Shown here in pieces: positions 22,405-31,776 of a stretch of DNA of 64,000 nucleotides. Source of the DNA: Coffea arabica (lineage: Eukaryota > Streptophyta > Magnoliopsida > Gentianales > Rubiaceae). The notes beneath the pieces are model-generated. The model worked only from the letters and a program-made list of their open reading frames with translations, was not told the DNA's origin and did no database searches. Each line of letters starts with the position of its first letter. The first letter of the stretch is position 1. The stretch spans positions 16,820,001 through 16,884,000 of the forward strand of contig NC_092312.1 of assembly GCF_036785885.1 (NCBI RefSeq), read 5' to 3'. Made by a program: the position numbers and the translations under genes.

Positions 22405-22827
22405 TAGGGCTATAAACGAAATGAGTGGAATTGAAATTTGATTTTATCGAGTCGAGTTAAACTTGTTAATGTGTAAACTCGAGCTCGTCGAGGCAAAAAA
22501 ATGAAGCTCGATCTCAACTCGAATTAGGAAAATGAAAGTTCGAACTCGACTCGTTTCTGACTCGTGAGCTTGACTCGAAGTCAATTCAAGATATCACGTC
22601 TAGTTTCGCTCGACATTCTGACTTGCAAGAAGATCGAAATCAACTCGATTTTAATTGATTTAGGGATATTTTTTGTAATTTTATATCAACTAAAACGACT
22701 CGTCGAGCAATCGATCCTAACAAATGACTGCTCGAGTTTGACTCATATATTTTAACGCTCGACTCAAGTTCTATGATGACTGAACTCAAGTCGAGTTCAC
22801 GAGCAGTTCAAGCCAATTGTAGCCCTA
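22405..22827. mobile_element. hAT-type element related to the 19170 copy
   Basis: A 423-bp segment begins TAGGGCTATAAACGA and ends AATTGTAGCCCTA, giving inverted ends TAGGGCTA(C/T)AA. Flanks are TGCACAAG (22396-22403) and TGCACAAC (22828-22835), a 7-of-8 match expected of an aged hAT target duplication with one extra T at the left junction. The interior has the same style of repeated CTCGAGTC/GACTCGA motifs as the 19170 element. No ORF for a transposase. Confidence 0.8.
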
Positions 22828-22835
22828 TGCACAAC

Positions 22836-23193
22836 AAAGTACTCGTATAAACTCACGTAACAAACTTCCTTGTAAGTAGTAATCCTTCCAACAATGGCAA
22901 TCCACGTTATACATCATATGACAAATAATCCTTCAAAAGGAAAAATCATATGACAAATAACATATTATAGCGAACAATCGTAGCAAGTCAGGATACAAAG
23001 AATTAAGGCCATATTTGTCGTTTCCCCAGTACATGGCATTTCCCTTTTTCCATTTTGTCCCAGTCATATAGTAATACACTAAGAAACTTTCTCCTGCGTA
23101 AACCTCACGTATCATTTCACCACGTGTCGCACATTCACCTCCTCGCTAAACCTACTAAAGCTCCCACTGCAGTTCCAACCTCACGAACTTACA
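22836..23193. other. upstream region of the WD40 gene
   Basis: No gene seen. It leads into the TATA box and 5' UTR of the WD40 gene. Confidence 0.45.
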
Positions 23194-23206
23194 TTTATAT
23201 ATATAC
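23194..23206 (+). promoter_or_regulatory. TATA box of the WD40 gene
   Basis: TTTATATATATAC lies about 220 bp upstream of the first ATG and would place transcription start near 23225-23235. The predicted 5' UTR then contains a C13 run (23333-23345) followed by A-rich tracts. Confidence 0.5.
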
Positions 23207-23420
23207 ATACATGTATATACTCCCGTGGCCCTTCATCTTCCTCCAGTAAACTACGAGCATCTTTTTTCGTTTTATAAATTCTCACAATTTAAGCAAACAA
23301 CCCTGTATCCACCCTCTACGCTTCCTCCCCAACCCCCCCCCCCCCTTCTCCCAAAAAAAATCCCACCAGAAAAAATACAAAAAAAAAAGAAGAAGGATAT
23401 AGGAGGGTCGACCAAAATTT

Positions 23421-24896
23421 ATGTCCTTGACAAAACAAAACAAGCTTAAATTTCGCTTCACGCTTGAGCCAAATCTCCACTTTCTGCCGTCTTGTTTCAA
23501 AAAGATGACAAAAGTTAAAAAAAGCAATGGTGGTACGTTGTTTAAGGAGAAAAAGACTGTGCAAAGACAAAAATTTCGCACTTTCTTGTACTCCGATCCA
23601 ACTATTTTCAGCAATCAAGAAGATGAGGATGACAATAACAACGATTGCTCAGCCCGCAACAGCAGTGCCACGGTTCCAAGCGCTCGCTACCCTAACATGT
23701 CTCCGGCTCCCAGCAGCGGAACCGCGTCTCCCTATTATTTGTCACCATGGAACCAACCCTCTCCTTTCACCAAGTCCCCTTGGATACAGCGGCCCTATCC
23801 ACCTCTTGATCATTCAATCGAAGAGAGCAGCGGCGCCTACGCCATCCACAACAGCCTTATCGGCTCCCTTGTTCGAGAGGAAGGTCACGTATATTCGTTA
23901 GCCACTTGCGGAGACTTGCTATACACGGGTTCTGACAGCAAGAACATAAGGGTATGGAAGAATCTCAGAGATTTTGCGGGCTTCAAGTCCAACAGTGGCT
24001 TGGTAAAGGCCATTGTCGTAGCGAGGGATAGGATATTTACCGGCCACCAGGATGGTAAAATCCGCGTCTGGAAACTCTCCGGGCTCAGAAAGAAAGGATA
24101 CCGACGTGTTGGTAGTTTACCTACCACCACCGACTATTTCAAGACCTCCATCAATCCCAAGAACTACGTTGAGGTAAGAAGGCATCGAAACGTTCCTTGG
24201 ATTAAACACTACGATGCTATTTCATGCATGGCCGTGGACGTAGAAGGAGGGTTACTGTATTCGGGTTCCTGGGATAAAACCTTGAAGGTTTGGAGACTTT
24301 CGGACTCTAAATGCATAGAGTCCATTAACGCCCACGACGATGCGGTGAACTCCGTCGTCATCGGGGTCGACGGGTTGATATTCACGGGCTCGGCCGACGG
24401 AACGGTGAAAGCTTGGAGGAGAGAATTGGTGGGAAGCTCAACGCAGCATGTTCTTGTGGAGACATTGTTGAAACAGGAGTATGCCGTGACGTCGTTGGCT
24501 TTCAATGGGAAGGCGGCAGCGGTTTACGCGGGTTCCTCGGACGGCTTGGTTAATTTTTGGGAACGGGAAAAGCATTTCATTTCCCACGGCGGGTTGCTGA
24601 GGGGCCACAAAATGGCCGTGTTGTGCTTGGCCGCGGCCGGGAATTTGGTGTTTAGCGGCTCCGCGGATAGGAGTATTTGTGTGTGGAGGCGAGAGGAAGG
24701 TGGGATCCACACATGTATTTCTGTGTTGACTGGACACAATGGGCCCGTGAAGTGCTTGGCCGTTGGGAAGGAAGAGGGTGATTGCGATGCGTCTGATCAG
24801 CGGTGGACGTTATACAGTGGGAGTTTGGACAATTCCGTCAAGGTCTGGAGAGTGTTCGAGAAGGCGGCGAACTTGAAGAAGTTGGAAGGGATGTGA
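23421..24896 (+). CDS. WD40-repeat protein, JINGUBANG-like
   Basis: Single-exon gene of 491 aa. After a Ser/Pro/Asn-rich N-terminal region (about residues 60-130, including PSPFTKSPW) there are seven WD40 blades, ending IRVWKNL, IRVWKLS, LKVWRLS, VKAWRRE, VNFWERE, ICVWRRE and VKVWRVF, each preceded by a GS-D or TG-D turn. This fits one seven-blade propeller. The overall pattern matches plant JINGUBANG-type proteins; Arabidopsis JGB restrains pollen germination and pollen-tube growth, and relatives act as signalling scaffolds. The 23421 ATG has a poor context (TTT before it). The in-frame ATG at 23505 (MTKVKKSNGG) has A at -3 and may be the real start, giving 463 aa. The exact orthologue is not certain. 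Confidence 0.92.
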   Translation: MSLTKQNKLKFRFTLEPNLHFLPSCFKKMTKVKKSNGGTLFKEKKTVQRQKFRTFLYSDPTIFSNQEDEDDNNNDCSARNSSATVPSARYPNMSPAPSSGTASPYYLSPWNQPSPFTKSPWIQRPYPPLDHSIEESSGAYAIHNSLIGSLVREEGHVYSLATCGDLLYTGSDSKNIRVWKNLRDFAGFKSNSGLVKAIVVARDRIFTGHQDGKIRVWKLSGLRKKGYRRVGSLPTTTDYFKTSINPKNYVEVRRHRNVPWIKHYDAISCMAVDVEGGLLYSGSWDKTLKVWRLSDSKCIESINAHDDAVNSVVIGVDGLIFTGSADGTVKAWRRELVGSSTQHVLVETLLKQEYAVTSLAFNGKAAAVYAGSSDGLVNFWEREKHFISHGGLLRGHKMAVLCLAAAGNLVFSGSADRSICVWRREEGGIHTCISVLTGHNGPVKCLAVGKEEGDCDASDQRWTLYSGSLDNSVKVWRVFEKAANLKKLEGM

Positions 24897-25537
24897 GAAC
24901 GAAAGGAGATTGAAAGCACGCGCCTCCGCTGTTGGCGGGTTCGGAGTTGACTTCTTGAAGCGGCCTAGATGGCAACAAAACGGTCGTGGAGCGGGAGGTG
25001 AGGATGAAATACCTAAAGAAAAAGTTTCTAATTACCATACCATAATTATTTATCAAGGGTTAAAACAGTTCGTCAGTCAAATTACTAACTTGTATATACA
25101 CACATCTTTCTTCTTTAGGAGACATGTAATTCTTCATTTCTTCATTTTTCCATTTGCATGAAAAGGAAAAGAAAAGTGTTACAGAAATTTGACTTCTTCA
25201 GTTTTTAGAGTTGGCAGCGAATGGCTAAGCGTAGTTTATACTTTGCGTTCTTATTATCAATTCCAGCGGGTTGTTGCTGACGTACAATGTTTATTAACTG
25301 TTAAACGGCTTGATTTCATGAGATAGAGTGCCAGTAGAATCACTCCATCTGATGAATTTTGAGCAGGCGATAGACATGTTTTCAGGCACTATTTAGTTAT
25401 AGGCACGAGAAGAATCCAATAACAATTTATATAGAGAACCATGCAATTTATCAGTGGCATAGTGATCTTGTCAAATTCTAACGCGTACTTTTATTTTAAA
25501 TTATCTTTACCTAAAAAGCAATCAAACAAATTGAATC
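24897..25537. other. 3' region of the WD40 gene and intergenic DNA
   Basis: No gene seen. The first 250-300 bp probably form the WD40 3' UTR. Confidence 0.45.
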
Positions 25538-25545
25538 AGTTTGAG

Positions 25546-26416
25546 TAGAGGTGGCAACCTGGATCAGAATCCATTTATCCATCCATTTGACCCTTAATTA
25601 AATGGATTTGGATTGCCGATTTCCAGTGGTGGTTTTAAATGGTTTGACCAATTAAATCCACTTAACTTAATGGTTTTAAATCGATTATCCATATAAACCA
25701 TATAAAACCAATTACTTAAAAAAAAAAAATGCCAATCCCCCTGACTCTAAAGTTCCAAGCCAACAAGTTCTGAAGTTCCATAATACCCCAGTCGCTGCCA
25801 TAGATAAATACCCCAGCTGCTGCCATGGATAAACTAATGATGCCTTAATTTCTCTTTTTTCTGAAAATTTGGTAACTAGTAACACGAAGCCCTAAATTGT
25901 CTTAGTGACGTTCTATTTAATTCTTCAATTAGAGCACTTGATTTAGCCGGAGTATTGAGATGTTGGTTATTAGTATACCATAAATGAAAGCAAACCCTGG
26001 TTTTTGATGATGCTAAAGGTAGTATGGAAATGTTGGCCAACGGGTCGAAATGTATGAAAATGAATCATACGACCCGAATATTCTACAACTAGTGCGAGAT
26101 TGTAGAATTTTGTTCAGATTTGAGGATTAGATACTTTGCGAGCTTTAATCCATTTTCTTCAGCAAACGGAGAAGAAGACAGATAAGAAATAGAAAGAAGA
26201 AAACAGAAGAGGATAATGAACAAAAAAGATAAAGAAAGGAATTTCCTATTTGATGGTTAAATAGATTTTAAATGGATAATTGGATATCCATCATCCATTT
26301 GGATCCAATCCATATACAACCATTTACTAAATGAATTTAAGTGGATTAGACCATTCAATCCATAATCCATTTATGTAAAGCCAATTATAATCCATATATC
26401 CATTTTGACACCTCTA
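25546..26416. mobile_element. non-autonomous hAT element with perfect 8-bp TSD
   Basis: An 871-bp element begins TAGAGGTGGCAACCTGGAT and ends GACACCTCTA, so the ends are inverted copies TAGAGGTG(G/T)CAA. The 8-bp direct repeat AGTTTGAG flanks it exactly (25538-25545 and 26417-26424). Subterminal regions carry many ATCCATTT/AATGGATT motifs, as in other hAT elements. The middle (about 25720-26240) is not repeated within the window and has no transposase ORF. Confidence 0.92.
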
Positions 26417-26421
26417 AGTTT

Positions 26422-26701
26422 GAGACTGCAAGCTCCTAATCACCAGCCTTGGGACTGGTGACCACCACCAATGCATTAAGACTTGGTGGGGGTGGGAGGC
26501 AAGGTTCATTTGTCACAATTAAATTTGGCCCTGTTTAAAAAATTCAGGCGGGTGCGCAGTGTACCCGTCTGGTCCAGTGATAGTTCAATTCTTTCCGAAT
26601 TATCCCAGGACCTCTTTAGGTCCTCCCCTCCCCATAGTGTAGGAAGCTATCTATTAACAAAAAAAAAAAAATAAAAAAATAAGAGAGACTGCAAGCTCCT
26701 A
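26422..26701 (+). mobile_element. SINE with poly(A) tail and 17-bp TSD
   Basis: The body, 26439-26684, ends in an A-rich tail (26659-26682). The 17-bp sequence GAGACTGCAAGCTCCTA is present exactly on both sides (26422-26438 and 26685-26701), the mark of target-primed retroposition. GTTCAATTC near 26583 resembles a pol III B box, as expected of a tRNA-derived SINE. No coding capacity. Its left duplication overlaps the right target duplication of the neighbouring hAT element by three bases. Confidence 0.92.
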
Positions 26702-27728
26702 GTAGGGGCATACTTTTTAGAATGGAATGAGCCTTGAATCAAACCAGATTAATTCTCTGCTCCACAATTGACTGAGCGTAGTTTGAGATGGTGGGATTTT
26801 TGGTTCAATAGCCTCCGTTATGATCTTCATTTTGCTTTGATTTCAGTTCGAGGGTCGACTTTCTGTTTGCTTTATGTCCGTGAAACTCTCTCTTTAGTGG
26901 AAGATTCTTGACCACTTACTTCCCTGGAAAAGTAAATTCCAGATGCTGCAGTTGCATTACATCGATAAGCTTATGATGCGAAGCTGGTTTTCATTTTGAA
27001 CTTGAACAGATTAAGGGGGACATGAAAAAAGAGAACCAAAAAACTTTACTAGTAGTCCGGCATGCAGATCTACAGTATTCAAAGTTCAATTACACATAAG
27101 GTTTGAAATTTGAAGGCTTTTAGCCAAAATTCCAAAGCTTTAACAGGGGGGCCAGCCTATATGAAGTCAACTTGTAAATCTTATTTATATTTGGTGATTC
27201 TACTAGTCTTCAAGAGTTAAGGATTAGTAACATTTATGCCCACATATTATGCCACCAAAAAATTACTAATAATCGCACACATACAATTTTTGTATCGACT
27301 AAAAAGTACTCCAACAATAATGCCATTTATTATTATAGTATTTTTTTTAGGAGAAAGACAGCTAATGTTTGTTTGAAACTAAACAGTTTCAAAATGTTGC
27401 CACCTCTTCAGCTAAAATGTCTGGCAAAAACTAAACGGTTCGACACATTACAACATAGCACCTGTCTGAAAAGAACTAGTCCGTGTCCCTTTTGGGTGAT
27501 GAACTGAAGTAGTCCGATTGATTCCGGTACCGGATGATATGGCATTTATTTTGGGGTGTGAAATCAAACTGGGAAAAACGTTGGGTAGTCAAGTGAAGCC
27601 CGCATGTCAGCTACCTACGACCCAAGTACTAGTTCATGTGCGACATAAGCGGTTTTGGTCTCAAGGCCCATACACCGAGTTCAATTTGTTTTCCAGATTA
27701 CACGGTCGAACCAATTTCAGTCTCACCT
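26702..27728. other. intergenic interval
   Basis: No gene seen. An 82-codon ORF at 27518-27766 has no recognisable domain and runs into the element at 27737, so it is not supported. Confidence 0.45.
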
Positions 27729-27736
27729 CGCTGAAC

Positions 27737-28389
27737 CAATGTTTTAAAAACCGGATCGTTAATTGAACCGATAAAGTGTAAGGGTCGAAATTCAATCGGT
27801 CGGATCGGTTCAATCTTGGTTCAATAAATTTTTTAAAAAATAATTTATATAAATATATATGTACAAAATAAGACATGTAATGGACTAATTTAATACTTTA
27901 CATGATGAAAAGTTTACTATTTTTTAATAACTTGGATTTTTAAAAACAAATTATTTATTTTTGAATTATAAGTTAAAACAAATAAATTTCATTTCAATTT
28001 CAATTATATCTACCAAAAAATCTTAAATCCAACCCAAAAATATAACAATATTTTGAAATTATACAAAATTTACATCTATGAGAATTTAGACATCGTGAAC
28101 TTAAATTTTAATTTACGTTTTGGGATTTAGAGATTGCAATTTAAAAAAGAAAGTTTGGAGTTCGAAAGAAGTCAAGAAAATCGAAAATAGAAATGCAAAC
28201 ATGATAAGAAACAAAAAATGAAATAAAAGTAAGTGGTTGTGGCATTAAATAATTTGGGTTAAAAAAATAATTCTTTTTTAACTTTTTTAATTTAATGGAC
28301 AAAAATAAAATTAAAAGATGTAAGAAAACATCAATAAATTAAAAATAAAGATGTTTGATTAAAAAGGGAGTGACAAAAGAAAAGAGAAT

Positions 28390-28425
<36 letters not shown>

Positions 28426-28820
28426 TTGAAGATTTAAAAAAAAAAGAGCCATGAGAGGATGAGATTTTGTAAGAAAAATGGAAAAAAGAAATATGAGTGT
28501 TTGTTTTATATAAATAAGTTAAAAAAATTAATAAGATGTGATAGTGCAATAGTTACTATATTGGTCTTCTATTACAAAGGTCATTAGTTCGAATCTTGAA
28601 AGTTACATTTTGCAAAACGTAAAAAAAAAAAGAAAAAAGAGGAAAACTCGAAAACCGGAAAAAAATCGGTTCAATCCGATTTCGACGGTTTCACGGTTGG
28701 ACCGATTTTTGACCGATTTTCTAGTATGGTCAACCCTAACATAGAATCGGACCGGTGTCATGGCCGGTTCGTGATTCAATTGGTCGAACCGACCGATCCA
28801 GTCCGATTTTCAAAACATTG
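27737..28820. mobile_element. large non-autonomous TIR element (MULE- or hAT-like)
   Basis: A 1084-bp element starts CAATGTTTTAAAAACCGGAT and ends ATTTTCAAAACATTG, so the ends are inverted copies CAATGTTTT(A/G)AAAA(C/T)CGGA. Subterminal regions hold repeated CGGTTCAA and GACCGAT motifs. The flanks CGCTGAAC and CGCTGACAC look like an 8-9 bp target duplication with one base inserted. The centre is AT-rich, contains a (GA)n run (about 28383-28427) and has no transposase ORF. Confidence 0.8.
28383..28427. repeat. (GA)n microsatellite
   Basis: GA-rich run with about 17 GA units, inside the TIR element. Confidence 0.9.
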
Positions 28821-28839
28821 CGCTGACACATGTTAGGGG

Positions 28840-28961
28840 AATGTTATTTGCACTTTTATTTTATTGTTCACATTTTACACCCTCACTATTAGTTTAATCA
28901 TATAGTTTTCATTTATTAGACTGGACGATACAACAAATAATGAAAGTGTAAATAACAATTT
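28840..28961. mobile_element. small MITE
   Basis: About 122 bp with inverted ends: AATGTTATTTGCACTTTTATT on the left, and AATGAAAGTGTAAATAACAA on the right, which reads TTGTTATTTACACTTTCATT on the other strand. No target duplication could be fixed. Confidence 0.5.
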
Positions 28962-28965
28962 TTTT

Positions 28966-30073
28966 AATTAAATATGAATAAGCTAGGTAAGCTAATTAGC
29001 TTAGCTCAACTCAGCTTGATAAGAGCTCATTTTATAAATCGTAATTTATAATACCATAATAATATATTATATATTGCGACCCCAAAGCCTACCATCATTT
29101 TTTTTTTTGGGTTGGGAGGGGGGGGGGGGGGGATGTATCTTTTCCAAGTGGTCAAGTCCGTTTTGAAATTCTGGATCGCTGTTAAACTGGTCTGGAGTAA
29201 TTAACTGTACTTGGCCTTTTGGATCGAGCTGCAAGTTTTGGGAAAATTTGTGGTTGGAAGTGGCACTTTCCATCTCCTTTTTCTAATTCTCAAACCCAAG
29301 ACTGATGAATTTTGGAAACCAACCCAACACCCGCAGATGTCATTGAACCAAATAGTAGCTTTATTCATCTACACATCATTTGAAGTGTTTTCCAGCTGCC
29401 CAAATGCATAGCCTTAGAACCCCTCAAACATATATACATATACATGTATGTACGTTGTATGTATGTATGTATGTATGTAGGTATATATATATTTATGTAT
29501 AGATTGGAGGTGTATTTTTCTCATTAATTCCGGAACGAAAAGGGCAGCGAGGATTCATATTCCTGTTCTTCCAAAGAAATAGAAATAGGTAAAAGTCCCA
29601 ATTTCTTATTATAGAGGAGCTAAATCCACACTTTTTATCCATTGATGACTTGTACCGTTAACATTAAGACTAACCCAAGGTGTATATTTCTACGTAGAAT
29701 GTTGGTTCAGAACTTCAGATTACTTAAAATGTTGTTGAGAACTTCCACGAAATTCCAGAGAATTTCTTAGCGAGCAGAAAATGCTGACCGAGTCTAGGCC
29801 TAAGCTCGCTTCAAAAATCAAAAGTCCGACACCATTTGCCATTCACTCTTCCCCGTCAAAGTGGAGGCAGACCGCGCCGCGACACGTGGGATTAGAAATA
29901 AATTATTTCATCTGGAAACGGGGAGTCAAATGAAACTTTTTGTAAGGCCGATTTCGGAAGTGAACGAGTCTAACAGCCCCATTACCCGACAAGCACGTTT
30001 CCTTTAATTTTAGCTAACAAAAATGGAAAACATATGAAGGAGTCAAGCATATGTCAAAAACATATTATTGATT
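28966..30073. other. intergenic interval
   Basis: No gene seen. It contains a G15 run (29118-29132) and a TATG microsatellite near 29455-29480. Confidence 0.5.
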
Positions 30074-30249
30074 TGTTTGGACGGAGACGGTAGTATTATT
30101 TGAAATATTATTTTGAATAATTAATTTAGTATTTTTTTGTGATGTAATGTATACGACATAAAAAGATAGTTAGAATATAAAAGGTGGGTTGGAAAATGTA
30201 TTTATGATACAAGCGAAATACTATTTAAAAAAAATTTGATATCCAAACG
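30074..30249 (-). mobile_element. MITE, TGTTTGGA-type inverted ends, copy 3 (diverged)
   Basis: About 176 bp from TGTTTGGA (30074) to TCCAAACG (ending 30249). The segment TTTTTGTGATGTAATGTATAC matches the reverse complement of the conserved interior of the copies at 17869 and 21412, so this is a third, inverted and more diverged member. Confidence 0.6.
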
Positions 30250-30350
30250 CTATTCTGAGAAATAATGTGGATGGTTCTCTTTTTTCTTTGAAAAAATGCA
30301 GACTGTTTTTGGTTAAAAGATTAGTGAGAATATTTTTTTTTCTTATTAAC

Positions 30351-30508
30351 CTTTTATGCACCGAGGGTGTAATAAAATTGTCACACTAGTAGTTTCAAAT
30401 GCATGTCACATGCACATGATTTAATTTTAAATTTGAATTTATGTTGTGTGATATAATTTAAATCTGTTAGCGCTAAAAAAATTATGCACTAATAGTGCAT
30501 AAAAAAAG
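30351..30508. mobile_element. small MITE with TTTTATGCAC ends
   Basis: About 158 bp from CTTTTATGCACC to GTGCATAAAAAAAG, giving short inverted ends around TTTTATGCAC. A second palindrome, ATGCACTAATAGTGCAT, sits at the right end. No target duplication recognised. Confidence 0.45.
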
Positions 30509-31776
30509 TTTTCCAAATTTTTTTAGAATAACGTTGTTGGACTTTGTGATTCAATATTATGTATACAAGATAAAAAAGTAGTGAAGAAAATAAAATTATA
30601 ATCCTGTAAAAATTGTCATTATTACCGCCCCCAAATACTTGAGTTATCCCTCAGCAATCGCAAACAACACACGCATACACTATCTCTAAGGGGAATTCAC
30701 GATCCAATCCAAAACGCATGCTCTTGAGCTATCCGAATAAATCTAAAAAAATTGTCATATATATATATATATATATTTTATTTCTTGAGAGATTAACCTT
30801 AGCAGCAGCTAGGGCTAGGATTAGGAGTGGAAGTTACGCCTCAAACTTCAACTTGCAGCCCCACCGATCCCTTGGAATTCTTGCAATGTAGTCGCCAAGG
30901 ACCACAACTTGTTAGGTGCCTTGTCAACCACGTGAAGATGATGGCTTGCCTAATAAAACCTGAAAAACATTTTTTTACTAGTAATAAACTTGAGAAGAAT
31001 TAGTCCTATCAATGAGACACCAGACACGTATCACCCATTCAACGCATCCAAATAACAGGTCTGTGTAATAGGATTCCAGATTTGCCGGTTGCATTCACAT
31101 GCAACCAAATTCTCATCAGATTGTAAAAGGGCCAAGACTAAAGAGGAAATTCTAGCTTGCCTCCACTTTTTAGACCACAATACCCTCCATTCCCACTCAA
31201 ATTCGAGCCGAATGGTACATTTGAATTATCATCGTGAACGGGTCCTCCTTTATTTTGATTTCTCTCCCGTTATTAAACCATTCTCTGGGGTGAATATTTT
31301 CTCAAAAACGCGTTGCTCAAGAAAATCAGAGTGGTCTTTCCAGCGTTGATCTTTTCTAAGACGTTTGAATGCTACTACTTTTACTGCTGCGTCTTCCAGT
31401 CTTCCTTCCTTCGGGTCTCAAGTCTCTAGTCTCTAGTCTCAAGTCTCCATTTTTCACTGGTAAAAATCCCCATGCTCCTATATTTATACCATCCTTTTCT
31501 TTCCCTTGCTATAAATTAGATCCTTTTCAAGCAGGAAAAAGATCAAATTTTGATTTCTGGGTTGTACGAGAATCGCATTTCAAAGTTGATTTTGGGTTTC
31601 TTTTTCTTATATAGGATGAAAATATGTAAAGGGTGGGTTTCATCAGATTAGCCGCCATTTGATGCATGCTCATCCTTTAAGCTGTAGGAGAGAAAGATTG
31701 AAGCTTTTCAGTAATTTGATGCATTCTTGAAGCTGTTGGAGTTGGGGTTTTCAAGATTTTGGGTAGAATTATAAAT
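30509..31776. other. upstream region and 5' UTR of the XLG gene
   Basis: No separate gene. The stretch from roughly 31350 to 31776 is probably the XLG 5' UTR: it is pyrimidine-rich, with CTCAAGTCTCTAGTCTCTAG repeats near 31416-31446. ORFs of 80-86 codons here (31089-31614) do not resemble known proteins. A TATA-like CTATATTTATACC lies near 31477. Confidence 0.45.

Noticed and set aside
26483-26674. 63-codon ORF
   Set aside because: Entirely inside the SINE body and its A-rich tail.
31089-31614. Two ORFs of 81-86 codons upstream of XLG
   Set aside because: Probably promoter and 5' UTR; no homology seen and they do not join the XLG frame by a convincing splice.
31759-31776. Six extra codons before the XLG ATG
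   Set aside because: The frame begins with TTG, not ATG; the first true ATG is at 31777.
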